A stretch of DNA of 64,000 bases from Gryganskiella cystojenkinii (GCA_015852425.1 JAAAIG010000021.1:13028-77027), one strand, 5' to 3'. Counted from the stretch's first letter, positions 13,786 through 26,433 are shown. A program made the numbers and translations. The notes: generated by a model from the letters alone, not told the origin.

Positions 13786-15921
13786 ATGGATGCACTACAC
13801 TCACTCACCACACCCCATAATCCACCTCAGACTTTCCTGGACAAGAAACCACCTCTTTTACCAAGACAGTCCACTAGTGATGTTCTCTCGTTCACACATA
13901 TCATTGCCAACAGATTAAGTCCCGGTCAAAATGTCTGGGACTTTTTCTCGCCGCCTCCGGATCCTGACGCCTTGTCGGAGCATAATAGTTTACTCTCACC
14001 TACCTCACCGACCTCGATCACATCTCCGACCTTGTCCCAGGGAAAAAAGTTTGGCCACCATCAAGGCGTCTCGACAGCCCCGACAACCCGTTCTCCTTCC
14101 CCAGCTACGGTTTCTGTCTCTGCTCAACTCCCACCCTTGATGATCAGTGGAATCTCTGGTAGAAGGCAGAGTTCCCCCAACGCAAGTAAACCAAGAAGCA
14201 GCAACGGTGAGCAGGACGAGGATGATCTTTCTCCAACATCCGTTACTGCAGCTTTAGAGGAACAATCACCACAGCAGTCATCTTTCAACTCACTCTCATC
14301 CTCTCCTCAGCCCACAGCCCAAAATGTGGATGCGACAGCCACGGGAGAAGCAGCTGCAACTGCACGAACGACAACGACAGAAACAACAGTACGCGGATCA
14401 CAAACGGCGTTGGGATTAGGTTCGGAATCGCATGCTGTCACTGCCACCATGGCTTCGCCGTCGACAACTGCTATGCCCAAGCTCCAAAAGCGGCGGTCAT
14501 TTGCTCAATCGCTCAAGTCTGGGATGCTCAGCCTCACACAGATGCTCTCACCCACATCAGCATCCTTCAACATAGCAGAAAATAACAACAATGATAACAG
14601 CGACGGTGTCAGCAACTGCAGCACTGTCGTGTCGAGTCCTACAAGACTAAATGGCTCTCCTCATTATAACATCTTGGTCCTGGGATCGGATTCGGCCCCC
14701 TTGGCGAGCACACTCTACAAGATGTCGAGTCTTTTACCAGCTGCGACCAAGATTCGTCATTACCAGGAGATCTCGGGGTTTTTTGTTGCGTATTTCCAAT
14801 CTAATGGATCGTTTTCATGCTCTCCTAAGACCTCGACAGATCATGGTGAAAGAAGAACCAGTGAGATAAAACGAACCTCTGCCAAGGCAGCTTTGTTGGA
14901 GAGAAAATTGAGTGGATTCTTTGAGGACGAGGTCAAGACGTGTCGACGACAGCATTTCTCGGCTCGAAATCCGGAGAAAAAAGACGATCAAGGACAAGGT
15001 GGGGAGGAGGAGAATGAGAGTGTAGACGAGTCCTTGGTGTCCAAGATACCTCAGGGTCGATCGAGTGAGGAGACTCTACACCAACTCAAGGTCTCGTCTT
15101 CCGTGGAGCAAGAACACGAGGAAGTTATTGTAGACGATGATAACACAAGTCGAGAGACCTCCAATGACGGGACCGCGTCTATTTCCGATACCTTGGAGAC
15201 TAGGACCGAGGATATCGAGGACGACGGACCGTCAGTCCACGAATACACTTCAACCGAACAAAAAAATTACCAGGAACAAGAGCAAGAAGAAACCCAATCC
15301 GAACGAGATCATGACCCCCAACCCTCCGCAAACTCGAATGCGACTCTGTCCGTCCATGCGTTTTCTCTGGACACGACGTGGCCCGTCCCACGGATCTTGG
15401 CCCAGACTTTTTGGTTCCCCTATGCGCATGGGATCATCTACATTGTGGATGCGACACGCAAGAATGACCCTCGAGGAATCGATCATCTCTTGAACGCGCG
15501 ACAATTTTTGAACTCGTTGATCTCGGATCCTTTTTTCAAGCGTCGGGATATTCCTGTGGTCGTGTTTGCAAATAAGGCTGGGCTGGATCCCGAGACGTGT
15601 TATCGCGTCGATGAGATTGCAGAGATTTTGGGATGTGAGGATTGGGACGTTGCTACGTCATCTTCGCCGACTTCTTCAAGGCCCGGAGGCGAGGAGGAGG
15701 GTTCAGGCGGCGGAGGGATGATGGCCATGATGATGAGGAGGACCAAGAGTGATGAGGGTCATGGCAAGTCTGCGACCTCGCAACAACAACATCAACAGCA
15801 GCAGCAGCATCGGACGAGGCCATGGTGTGTCAAGAGCACTCGAACGGACGGGGCCGGTGATGGGTTACGAGAATCGGTGGAGTGGCTCAAGAGTCGTATG
15901 GCCGAGGTATGGCGAACTTAG
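13786..15921 (+). CDS. ARF-like pseudo-GTPase with long disordered regions
   Basis: A single-exon gene of 711 residues. About 290 N-terminal residues are Ser/Thr/Pro-rich and disordered. A beta strand then resembles the start of an ARF G domain (HYNILVLGSDSAPLASTLYKM, about 293). The P-loop GxxxxGKT is replaced by GSDSAPLAST. A charged insert of roughly 180 residues follows. The G domain resumes near 529 with WPVPRILAQTFWFPYAHG and YIVDATRKNDPRGIDHLLNA. Next is PVVVFANKAGLD (about 590-601), where NKxD has become NKAG, then a second low-complexity insert with a His/Gln run. It ends with GDGLRESVEWLKSRM, like the last ARF helix. ARF proteins are about 180 residues. Loss of P-loop Lys-Thr and of the NKxD Asp predicts weak or no nucleotide binding. 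The function is unknown. I chose the ATG in the context CATCATGG just after a TATA box. Confidence 0.75.
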   Translation: MDALHSLTTPHNPPQTFLDKKPPLLPRQSTSDVLSFTHIIANRLSPGQNVWDFFSPPPDPDALSEHNSLLSPTSPTSITSPTLSQGKKFGHHQGVSTAPTTRSPSPATVSVSAQLPPLMISGISGRRQSSPNASKPRSSNGEQDEDDLSPTSVTAALEEQSPQQSSFNSLSSSPQPTAQNVDATATGEAAATARTTTTETTVRGSQTALGLGSESHAVTATMASPSTTAMPKLQKRRSFAQSLKSGMLSLTQMLSPTSASFNIAENNNNDNSDGVSNCSTVVSSPTRLNGSPHYNILVLGSDSAPLASTLYKMSSLLPAATKIRHYQEISGFFVAYFQSNGSFSCSPKTSTDHGERRTSEIKRTSAKAALLERKLSGFFEDEVKTCRRQHFSARNPEKKDDQGQGGEEENESVDESLVSKIPQGRSSEETLHQLKVSSSVEQEHEEVIVDDDNTSRETSNDGTASISDTLETRTEDIEDDGPSVHEYTSTEQKNYQEQEQEETQSERDHDPQPSANSNATLSVHAFSLDTTWPVPRILAQTFWFPYAHGIIYIVDATRKNDPRGIDHLLNARQFLNSLISDPFFKRRDIPVVVFANKAGLDPETCYRVDEIAEILGCEDWDVATSSSPTSSRPGGEEEGSGGGGMMAMMMRRTKSDEGHGKSATSQQQHQQQQQHRTRPWCVKSTRTDGAGDGLRESVEWLKSRMAEVWRT

Positions 15922-16445
15922 AGAAAAGCCGTCATCCAGAACGCAAGAAAAGAGCTTAGGATAGACTCATCTTAATGATTCGAAGATAATAATAATGCGC
16001 GTGGGAGACACATATGGATGAGGTCGCCATTCGGATCTTGTAATGACCTTATCATGCCTGAAGACAGACATTTAAGTTGGCTCCATGTCGACTCATTCTC
16101 TCTCACCCTCACACACGCTTTTTTTTATTTTTTTTATTTATTGCCATCAGGAGGGGAAAAAGAGTCTGAAAGTGAGATAGAGTGATGGGAAAAGAGCTCC
16201 TTGTATTGGCGGGCATAATAACAGTATTGCAACAGTGACCATGGGATCCTCTTTCTCCGTCCCTCGTCCTCGTATTTCTTGGCGCTTTCTGCTGTTATCT
16301 GTCTTTACTTCCCTTCCATTTCCGAAACCATTTTCATTCAAAACCACATTACCAAAAGCACGAATACATATACATACACTCAAAAATACGTCCTCGGCAT
16401 AGAACGTCAAGAAGACAAAGGACTGCCACCACCGCTACTATTACC
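15922..16445. other. Intergenic region
   Basis: It holds the 3' UTR of the ARF-like gene and the leader of the lipid-droplet-type gene. The tract TTTTTTTTATTTTTTTTATT lies near 16122-16141. No TATA box or other gene is supported. Confidence 0.4.
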
Positions 16446-17430
16446 ATGTCGAGTTCCCTTCAAACTGGAGAGATGGCTGAGGATGCGGCAACGAAGGTCA
16501 CGGAGAGTACCCGTTCGGTCGCGAACAAGGTCAAGCAGTTCAGTTTGGTTCAGAATTATGTCATCCCGACTTACAACTGGCTGGTGCAAAAGTTTTGGCA
16601 GTGCCCAATGGTCCTCCGGTTCGCGTTGATGACGTTTGGAGCGTTGAGTGCTATCCCCTTGGCCTGTTTCTTTGGCTTCATTGGTATGGTCACCATAGGA
16701 TGTCTGGTTGTTGCCAGCATCCCCCCCCCCCTCCCAAACACACACATAACCTTCTTTTTCTCATCATTCACCCTTTCCCTTCCCCCACATCAAACTTCTC
16801 CGTATATTTCGCCTTTATTTTTCACATTTTCAACCTTTAGTCACATTTTCTCACAAGAATCATTTACGGATACTCTTCTCTCCCCCGCTCCGTTTCTCTC
16901 TTTCACAGGGTTCAAAATCCAGGATCGAATCTTGGGTGATGACTCTCTGTTCCCTCATCCGTATGTCTGGGGGCGGTGGAGATGTGCCTCTATTCTTTGG
17001 GGGATTTATCATTGTATTACGATCTTCTTTTGTCAATCCCGTCACTTTCCTTTTTGCTGAAGTCAAAGTCAAGATGACACCACACAAAACTGATTGAGGA
17101 AGCTTTTTTGTTTTTGTTTTGCAAAGTGTAATCATGTAACGAACCACTTTTTTTTTTTACATTTTCAAACTCGCGTAGGGTGGCTTTGCGGCCTTTGCTT
17201 CCTTGTTCCTGGTCCCGGCGCTGGGTGTAGCCCTGTTGTTGTCCTGCGGTCTGGGTACGGTCGGATTGGTTGCGTATACCTGCTACCGGTCTCTGTTGTA
17301 TGTGATCGGGATCGTCAGTGGACCCCCGGCCGCTCGAGGGACCCAAAGCAAAGTCGAGCATGCAGCGGACCAAGCGCATCGGACCGGCCACCACATGGCC
17401 GGCGGTGCAGGAAGCGGCGGCGGTTTCTAA
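16446..17430 (+). CDS. Promethin/LDAF-like lipid-droplet assembly protein (exon joins partly unresolved)
   Basis: A small membrane protein of the promethin/LDAF1 type, which partners seipin at ER sites of lipid-droplet formation. Exon 1 starts at 16446 (MSSSLQTGEMAEDAATKV). It gives an amphipathic segment, then a first hydrophobic stretch near LRFALMTFGALSAIPLACFF and GFIGMVTIGCLVVA. The last exon begins at 17179 after an acceptor TAG. It gives GGFAAFASLFLVPALG, then a second hydrophobic hairpin (LLSCGLGTVGLVAYTCYR) and a soluble Gly-rich tail ending at 17430. The pattern of two re-entrant hairpins joined by a GGF turn fits the family. The join is not clean: after VVA I find no consensus GT donor before a run of ten C (16721-16730), and a short exon may be missing between 16700 and 17178. 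The family call rests on pattern, not a search. Confidence 0.6.
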
Positions 17431-17993
17431 AGAGGAAGGAATAAGAAAAAGAGAATCCCTTCGGGTGGCTCTCTTCTTGGTGTCTTGCTTCCTTGGACTC
17501 TTTTTCGCACATTGCTTCCTTTTTGGTGGTTACGTCCTCTTTTTCGCTTGAAATACGTACAACTTTTTTTTTTTTCTTTCCTTCACTTCCTTTCGTTGTC
17601 TCCTTCTCTCTACCCCTTTGCGGATTGCACACTATTTTTTTTTTCTTCCCTTTGTCGACAAAAACATAGTTCTTCCAATGTTCTTGCATCCTTGCCACAT
17701 CTGATTTCTCTAAATCGCAATTAAAAAAACCTTGAAAACCAAAAGTAAGCGTGTTTATTTGGTTTTTTGGATGAAAGTTGAAGGACATGAAATACAGAGA
17801 AGGGAGAGTGAGAGAAACCCAACCTTGCCGATGAATGCAATATGAAATAAGCTAGATGAAAAATCTACGAAAAGAATATCTTGGTGCTTGGAATAATACG
17901 AAAAGAAATGAAGGATAAAACCTAATTAGGGTAAAATGTGGAGAAGGAGAGAGCGTAGGAGATCCTTTCAACCCATTCTCCCCCTTTCTTTTT
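17431..17993. other. Convergent 3' intergenic region
   Basis: This separates the 3' ends of the plus-strand lipid-droplet-type gene and the minus-strand ABC transporter. It is rich in T and CT tracts. Open frames here are low-complexity and not supported. Confidence 0.4.
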
Positions 17994-20900
17994 CTAAAGA
18001 CCAGCCAAAGCCCGAAGATGAGCTGTGTTCTGGGCACCGGTCTCGGCAACCATGTTGGAAAAGACCGAGTCTGGGTTACTGAGTAAGTTGCGCGGGGTAT
18101 CGTATTCAGCGACCTGACCCTGGTGCATGACCAGGATACGGTCATAGTCAATAATAGTATTGATTCTGTGCGCGACCGTGACGACGGTCGAGTGGGCGAA
18201 ATCGATTCTGATAGCCTTTTGGATCAGAGCATCTGTGGCCAGGTCTACACTAGCCGTGGCTGTAAGGTGCAAGAATTGTTTGATCCGCAAGAGATAAAAA
18301 ACAGAAAGGCATTAGAGTTAGTACCCCGTTATGAGTATGAAGAAACTCGAAATCCGGAACAAAAAATTGGACTATGTTTTTCCGTGTTTACCTTCATCAA
18401 GAACGACAATCTTCGATTTGGCCAGGAGAGCACGGGACAAACAGACGAGTTGACGTTGACCGACACTCAGGTTCTCGCCGTGGGCTGAAACCATGGCATC
18501 CAACCCACCTTCCTGAGACTGAACATAGGCCTTCAAATCACTCGTTTCCAAGACTTGCCACAACTCTTGTTCGGTGTGTTTTGCCAAGGGATCCAAATTG
18601 TAACGGAAAGTACCCTGGAACAAGACTGGATCCTGAGGAATGATTGCGATCTGAGGTCGGAAGTCAGCAGTACCCAACGTCGTGGTATCGATCCCGTCCA
18701 AGATAATTTGACCCCCATCCAGTTCACTCAACAAAAAGAGTGCCTGGATCAAGGAGGACTTGCCGGCACCAGTACGACCCACGACACCGACCTTGTGACC
18801 AGGCTCGATTTCAAACGAGATATCGCGCAGGACACGAGGCAGTTCGGGGCGGTAACGCATGGAGACGTTCTTGAACGAGATGGCTCCCTGACTGGGCCAG
18901 GACGGGTCCGGTTTGGTATCCGGTCTCTCGGCATCGCGTTCCTGATCGAGGTTGTTGACATAGTGCACCAAACGTTCCGCTGAGTTCATGTTGTTCTCCA
19001 GCGTCGAGAGTCGTTGAACGCCCCAGTTGAGATCTCCCGAGATACGAGCCAAGTAACTGAGAACCAGGCCGGCGGAGCTTGGGTTGATCTTGAATCGAGT
19101 CGCGGTGACCATGACGACGGTCGAGAACGTAAGCAAGGCACCGAGGATGTTGACACGCATCGAGACCCAACGGGCCCCCAACTGGAAGAGATAGTAAGGA
19201 CGGTTGTTGAGATCGATACGGTACTCATTTTTGAGGATTGCCTTGTCGACCACGCCGAAGGCTTTCAGAGTGCCCAATCCAGTCAAGGACTCGGCGAAAT
19301 AAGCGTAGAGGTATGAACGCATGGTGGAATCCAGACGCTTAACCTCGCGAGACGTGGTGCGGTAGTAGATCGACAGCGCATAATAGAGACCGAGAAGAGG
19401 GACGATTGCGGCCAGCAGCAAAGGGAAAGTGATCATGACAAGGACGATGGTTCCGATGATCGTGACGATTGTGATGGTGAATTCGTAAAGGGTAGACCAA
19501 AGGACGTTATCGAGCGTATCGACATCTCGACTGAAACGGTTAATAATTCGACCGAGTGGTGTCGTATCAAAGAATGACAGAGGGGAATGGAGAACACGCT
19601 TGAAAGCCTGGTCGTGCATGGTATTTGCGGTCTTGACGATCGTGTAGGACAAGCTCAGAGCTGCGCCGAATACGAGGGCCATTTGAGAGAGTGACCAACC
19701 GACGTAGATGCCAATGTATTGCCCCGTCGACAAACTGAACTCGTCATTGCTCCACCAGGTCATCCATTGGTTACCCCTATATAGTTTTTTTTTTTTTTTT
19801 TTTTTGGAAGAGAACGTTTCAAATCGTCAGTTATATGCTGTCAAAATTAACGCTGTAAGGAAGTAGTATCGATCAATGGCTCGCACGGGGGTCAGATCGA
19901 ACACTTACATGACATTGGCAACTTGTTGAAGGAAGAAGAGACCAAACGTCAAGAACCAGAGATGCCATCCCGAGGCACGGAGGTATCCTGCATAGACGTT
20001 GCCTTTGACCGCACCAGACTCGCGCTCCTCCTCGGTCATCAACTTTTGAGGTTTGGTCTCGGCCATCTCGACCGAATTTCGGTGTTCACCCTCGACCTCT
20101 TCACTGAAGACCTCATTTTTCTCAGCCTCCGTGACTTTTTCGTCGTTTGTCAACTTGGTCTTGGATGCCGACGGCTTTTCCTCTGGACGAATCTCATCAA
20201 ACGTGATGTCGATCTCCTCCTTCTCAGCCTGGACTCCGCCATACTGAGCCATGAGCGCACAGAAATCTCCGTTCTTGGCCATGAGATCCTTAAATGTTCC
20301 CTCCTCTGCGATCTTGCCGCTCTTCATACAGATCACGTAATCGACATCTGGAAGGACATGCAGCTGATGTGTAGCAATGATGCGTGTCCTCCCAGACAGC
20401 TCCCTCAATATGCAATCCTCCCAGAGTCGCTTGCCAACATGGGCATCCACTGCCGAGAGAGGATCATCCATGACCACGAGTCCCGATCGGAAATAAACTG
20501 CACGTGCAAGAGAGAGACGAGCCTTTTGACCTCCGGACAAGTTGACCCTATTATTAATATTTCAGTTTTTTGGTGATTAGCAGTTGTGGATAACGTTATG
20601 CTGTTGATGTTATTATACAGCGAAAATCGATTTTTTTTTCGTATTAGCGCTTTCGTACCCCCTTTCGCCAATGTCGGTCAGGTCTCCGAACGGGAAGAGT
20701 TTGAGATCAGCTTCGAGACAACAGTGCTTGATCACTCTCCAATACCGGGTCTCATCAAATGGGGTATCGAACAGAATGTTGTCCCGAATAGTCGCGTTTT
20801 GGATCCAGGCCGTTTGGGATGCATAGCTCATGTTGGTTCCTCGGGTGACTTTACCCTGACACATAGTCATGTTTCCAATCATAGCTTGCAGCAGGGACGA

Positions 20901-22958
20901 TTTTCCAGAACCAACAGGACCGACGATGGCGACCAGGGAACCTCGAGCGATATGGAGGTTAATCTTTTCCAAGTAAGGGGGGATATAACCTGCACTGTGA
21001 ACACTGGTGTTGTCGTCCGAGTCCCGAGTGCCATCCTTTGTGGCAATGTCCATCTCGGGGACCAAGGTATCGGAACTCGAGTTGGGGAGAGATTCCCACA
21101 TGAAACTGGCCTTGTCCATGCTAAGCGCGAACTCGTGATCCCGATCGGGTTCGAGCAAGGTTTCGGTTTCCTCTGCGAGCAGAAAGGTTTCAATACGTTT
21201 CATGGCCACATACGCATCGATCGTGGCGGTATACGCCGAGGGCAAAACCATGAGCGGCGTTCGGAGAAGGGTGAAATATGCGAGCGCTGGGAAAATGATC
21301 TCTGGACGAAGTTTGTTTCCAATCGCGCCGTACAGGACGAATGAGAGGGCGGAGGCGAACACTGGCAGGGACTGGAGTTGTGGTGTGGCATGGAGAGAAA
21401 GAGGTAAAGGCAAAAGTTTAGAAGGCACAGTTCATTTTAGAAAGTAAGACGACAAAGAAGGAGTGGTCACTTACAGCAGATGTTGCAGCGACAGCCCCGC
21501 GGATGTAAAGAAGACGAGCAACGTTGGCCAATTCCGACTGGCGGATCTCGGACAACTTCTGAAGGAACCTGTAAAGGGGAAAAAAGTGTATATATGTCAG
21601 TACACTCTGTTATAAAACTTGTTTTGCGCAATAAGGTACCGGGTTGTCAAACTTCACCAAAAGGAATAAAAACATACCTGGATTCCCAAGAAAAGAACTT
21701 GATGACCTTGATGCCCTGAAGAATCTCGGAGGTCATACGGATACGCGCGTCCGTGAATTCCGAGGCTCGTTTACGGATCGGTCCCAGTTTGGACATTGCC
21801 CAGGCCTGAATTGGGTTCACCAGGATCAAGATCGCCGCTCCGAGCAAAACAGAGGGTCCCATCAACCGAATTAAAAGACCCACCACCACACAGGTATAGA
21901 TCGGGACGGAGACAACGAGCATCATGGACAACATGGCGGTATCGATACGGGAGGCATCTGTTGACATCAAGTTGACGATACGACCGTCTGGGTACGTCAA
22001 GTGCGCTCGGGACGAGAGTTTTGTAGACTTTCGAAAGACGAGATCGATCAGAGAAGCGCGAATGTAGATACCCATGGTGACGGAACCCAAGTTCCAGCGT
22101 TGATAGAGTAAATTCTGAGCGAGCGCCAGTGCAACCATTCCGCAGGCGAGACCGTATCCATGCCAGGATGGAGGGGTAGGAACTGTGGGATCATTCGAGT
22201 TGCTCAAAAAGTCAATGACCTGTATTGAGGTGCACGAGGGGGACGATGGAGTCGAGGATGGGTGGTAGGGAGTTAGAATCAAGTGGGAGAATGAAAGTAG
22301 ATTGACAGTCTAACTGAGTTTTCCAAAAGGGGGAGGGGAGTTCTTCGTTACCAATTGCATGACCAATGGGTTCGAGACTTGACAGGCGTCTATGATGTCA
22401 CAGAACACATTATCGTCAGGAGGGTGAGTAAGTCGAGCAACAGCTCTTGTCAGATCCTGCATCCTACTTCCGATCGTGACAGCCATTGCCAAAACAACGT
22501 TTACCTCCGCACTCAATGCCGATTACACAGGTATAGTACCGCCTCCAAAAGGTCATGATCGTGGCACGGATCAGAGAAGGTGTTTCGCCCTTGAGCATGG
22601 CCCTCTTCTTCTCCGTTTCCCATTTCGCCTGTAGTTGACCGGCAAGGACCCCCGATTTATTATAATCCAACATCTCGTAGAGATCATCTTCCTGGATTCG
22701 CTTCTTGTACCCTTGCCAAAAGAACCCGTTCAACCACCAAAGTATCAGGCGAGAGGGCATCCAGGCAAAATTTTCAGGTGAAACAGGTCCCTTGGGGAAG
22801 AGTCTTTTGATAAACCCGTGCTCTTCTTCATCTGATAAGACCGAGTTGGAGTTGTCGTTGATGGGATGCGAGGATTTCTCCGAGGTCATTTCGGAAGAAG
22901 CGGTCAAGACTGCTGCTACCTTTGCAGGCTCATCTTTAAGCTCTGATTTTTCGCTCAT
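17994..22958 (-). CDS. ABC transporter, subfamily C (MRP/Yor1-like)
   Basis: A full ABCC exporter of organic anions, drugs or conjugates, in the plasma or vacuolar membrane. Eight exons (22958-22505, 22389-22352, 22219-21678, 21568-21475, 21371-20659, 20547-19909, 19776-18392, 18259-17994) join to 1376 residues. The order is a soluble N terminus without TMD0, TMD1, NBD1, a charged linker, TMD2 and NBD2. NBD1 has Walker A GPVGSGKSS, signature LSGGQ and Walker B VVMDDPLSAVD. The catalytic Glu is an Asp, as usual in ABCC NBD1. NBD2 is complete: GRTGAGKSS, LSVGQRQ and VVLDEATASVD, plus the switch His in VAHRINT. The last intron splits the NBD2 Walker B. Length and lack of TMD0 match yeast Yor1 rather than Ycf1. 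The substrate cannot be read from sequence. Confidence 0.95.
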
Positions 22959-25312
22959 GAGGAAGTGTGAGAGGGGAACACAGAAACAAAACAAATGAAA
23001 TCTAAGAGTGGAGGATGCTGGAAGTGAAAAGTGAGATCTCAGGATCGGGTGCAGGGGGACAGAGCAGTTTGAGAGGAGAGAGGATAGATGATCCCGTGTA
23101 TGTGATGATTCCAAAGGTATGAGGTACTAAAACGGAGGATGACCGAAAAGAACAACGAGGTTGTCAAATTAGGTGGGGGAAGAAAATAAGAATGATGATA
23201 ACAGCAGGACAGGTGGGAGAAGAAGAAAAAAAAAAAAAGAGTCCGGGTATACCTTTTGCAGGGTCCCTTTTTATACGTTTTTATTGTTCATTATTGCTTT
23301 TGCTCAACGGACCGTTGTCCATCGACTTAAGATTCCAGCGCACTAGCCTCTCCCATTCTTTCTCCCAAAAACATGAAGTTGGGCAAAATAAAAAAGAGTA
23401 CTCAAAAAAAGAAGCATCCACCCGCTTAAATTCGTCGCAGCAACACAAAGATGAGAGAACAACAAAAGGACCAAAAAAGAGACCACATCGGTCGATGTTT
23501 GCCCCATTTGGGTGTCACACGGCTTTGCTTTTTTTTTGTTTTCAACGAGCGTTCTTAGCTCTTCCTCCTTCCTTCGCCCTGGCTGGGTTAAACATCTTAA
23601 GGTTAAATATGTCTGGACTCACACTCTGACCAAAAATTTTCTGTTTTGTTGTCATGATTCACTTGATTTTCTCACAGTCCTGTTTACTCTCTTCGACTAT
23701 GAAGTTGATATTTGTGAAGAGTGTTGTTGATGATGACTCGGCAAGATGATGGTGGCCGTAATCGAGCCCGAGTTTTTCTCTTCTGTGTCTCGGCGACACT
23801 GAGGAGTGAGGCGCCACGCCATACACGGTCGTTGACTGCTGACTGCTTGATTTCATTTTTTTGAAAGAAAAAGCCACGATGTGATTGGCCCGGCTAATCC
23901 CCTCGAGTATACCCTGATCTTCCCCTGTTGCCGACCTTATCGTGTGCCCTTGTTTCCGAACGCGGTCAATAGGGAGTCGACTTCGCCTCTCTTAAACCTG
24001 GACAGTCTGCCGCTCATCATCATCACCCATTTTGGTGCCCATTTCTCGTCTTTTCTTGTCCTTCAATAACTAACATCGCGCTGTCTTTTTTTCCTTCTTT
24101 CTTTTTTTTTCTGGTATAGTCTTTGAAGACTTGATATGGAGGCGAGCATGTGTTGCGAACGAGCCAACAATAATAATATGAACTTGTTATGGCAAAACGA
24201 TGACTCTGCTCTCTTGACAATCATATCAACAACGCGACATCACTTTCTCCCAGAGTGACAATAATCGCAGCGCCTTGTTTTCCCTCCTCCCTCTCAATCT
24301 CACGTTCTAGTTCACTTTACCTGCTTTCCGTGCAAAAGATTCTTCCCTGATTAGCTCCCCCCTGTTTATGGTCTTGGACTGTGTATTAGTCCTGGCGTAA
24401 CGCGCTGACAGCGTTCTAAGGGTGTGACAACAGAGGAGACGGGGAAAGAGAGGAAGAGACAAGGAAACTAGAGACAAGGAAACAGGGAAACAAGGAAGCA
24501 AGGACTGGGACAAGGACAAGGTACGTTGAAGATATGTTATTGAAGGTGAAAAATAAGGTTGTTAAGACTAAAGTTGAGGGTGTTCTCACTGACTAGCTAA
24601 GCTGGAGGAATGTGTTTTCTTTATATTAAAAACGGGCGAAGTTGTTTAGTGGACTAGGACGTCTGGGGCATCAGTAAGGGCATCGCAGTAGGAGCTTGAA
24701 GGCACGGTTAGAAAAGAAAGAGGCAGTATAAACACAAAGAGATCATGTAACATGTATCGGATCTCTGACACCTGGGTTCTGATTGGGAAAACCTGCCGGA
24801 GGTCTGTCACCGACCAACATCTTAGACCCAGGCGTTCTAGGAATAGAAAAAGGCCATTTTCTCCCATGGTCCAGGCTATCCCCCCATTTTTGTCTCTTTT
24901 ACGCTGTGCTGCCCTTACCACATTGCATATCGAGGATTCAGGTACTTGACCGAAAGCCAATTTATAGTTCGACCACTCTTCTTCAAACAAAATGTGGATA
25001 CGATAGCCTGATTGTAAAATAAACAAGGAATAGCAATATTTATATTGCTACAGTGATCAACTTATATCACTGGCATCGTTTCATAACTCAAGAGAGCTCC
25101 ATGCTCGCTGTACTGCATGAACAGAGTATGAGGCCATGTTCTACATCTACCGCAACCCTTCACATATATACCTGTTTTGTAGGCTTTTTTTATAGGGAAA
25201 TAACTACGATTATGCTAAAGAGTTATGGTACATGTAGAGGTGATATTATTTGAAATTATAGATCGATTGAGGGCTTTTGTTGAAGCGCTCTTTTCTTTCG
25301 TTTTCTTTTTTT
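22959..25312. other. Gene-sparse 2.35-kb interval
   Basis: The left end holds the promoter and leader of the ABC transporter. Nothing else is supported. The best open frame (24646-25026, minus, 126 codons) has no recognisable motif. No tRNA-like cloverleaf, transposase, terminal repeat or long repeat was recognised by eye. Confidence 0.45.
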
Positions 25313-26295
25313 TTAATGAACGTTGGCCACGGCAACAACAGTTGCGGACACATGGGCGTTAACCTCAACCGTGGCACTGTCCACGATCGCATCGGTGTCC
25401 ACACCAACACGAGCATTCGCAAGAACGTCCAAATTCACGTCCGCGTTGAGGGTGATCAAGCCGAGGATGCCAGCCTTGGCCCAGATCTTGGCATTCGCGG
25501 CCGCGTCGATGACTGCGGACAGGGTCTTGATCTTGGCATAGAGTTCAGTATTCACGACCGCGACCAACGCCTTGGCATCCAAGCTGATGTTGGCCTTGAC
25601 GATAGCATCGACCCAGGCATGGAAGTCCTCAAGGGCGCCCAAGTTGGCATTCAAGAGCGCATTGACGACCACTATGGGAGGGGAAAGACCCAGGTTAGAT
25701 AAATGACTAAAAATGATGAATGATTGCCGTTCGCATCATATATACTGTTCTTACATTCGATTTTGGCATCAACGGCGATCTCAAGACCAAGGAGTTTGGC
25801 ATTGGCAATGATTGACTCTTTGACAGAGGCCTTGATCTGCGCAGAGAGCGCCGCACGGACCGTCTTTTTAACATTGGCGTACGCCTTCGCAATGAGATCG
25901 GCCTTGGCGCGGACCTGAACCTCCAAAATATCACGACGCTCCAGTGCCTGGGATGAAGACCCGTTCTCATCGACAGACGCGGTCGAGGGTGCAGGTGTGG
26001 GGACGAGACCTTCGACCATGGGCAACACACTTCCGACAAGGGGAAGAGCACGTTTCTCATGACGGTCGCCTTTGCTAACCTCTCTACCCTTGGGATGACG
26101 GCGACCTCTACGACCACCCTTGCGAACCTTAGAACTTTTGTTATCCTTGCTGGCGGCGATAGGGTGACGCTTCTGAAGAACGCTAGGAAGACTTTCGACG
26201 GCCTGGGTGGCATCACCGACGGCGGTGGGGATCACGAGGGCCTGGGTCAAGGCCACGACAGCGGAGAGAGCAACGATAGTAGAAATGAACTTCAT
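25313..26295 (-). CDS. Secreted Kex2-processed precursor, paralogue A
   Basis: Exons 26295-25755 and 25671-25313 join to 299 residues. The N terminus MKFISTIVALSAVVALTQA is a signal peptide. Dibasic sites fit Kex2-type cleavage: QKR (42-43), a very basic stretch with RR (62-66), EKR (81-82, followed by ALPLVGS) and ERR (120-121, followed by DI). After the last site, about 178 residues form a regular Ala/Val/Ile/Lys/Asp pattern expected to be amphipathic helix, ending NVH. The C-terminal domain contains only one His, at the last residue. The divergent gene at 28969 shares the signal peptide, the RRDI site, the helical domain and the position and phase of the intron. No known family is recognised. 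A hydrophobic-surface-binding or peptide-pheromone-like role is speculation. Confidence 0.8.
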
Positions 26296-26425
26296 GATTG
26301 AGGTAGTTGGTTGTTGTGGAGAGTGTAAATGAAAAGTAGGGGTGTAGTAATAGAGAAAGAGTAGAGAAGGTCGATGGCGAGTCTAAAGAAGGAAAGAAAA
26401 GGTCTTGAGGAGGGATCCAAGGAGC

Positions 26426-26433
26426 TTTTTATA
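26426..26433 (-). promoter_or_regulatory. TATA box of secreted precursor A
   Basis: TATAAAAA on the minus strand lies 131 bp upstream of the ATG at 26295. The distance is close to that of the TATA box of paralogue B, so the two promoters look alike in layout. Confidence 0.65.

Noticed and set aside
24646..25026. A 126-codon minus-strand frame
   Set aside because: No recognisable motif, no promoter and no paralogue in the window. Likely chance.
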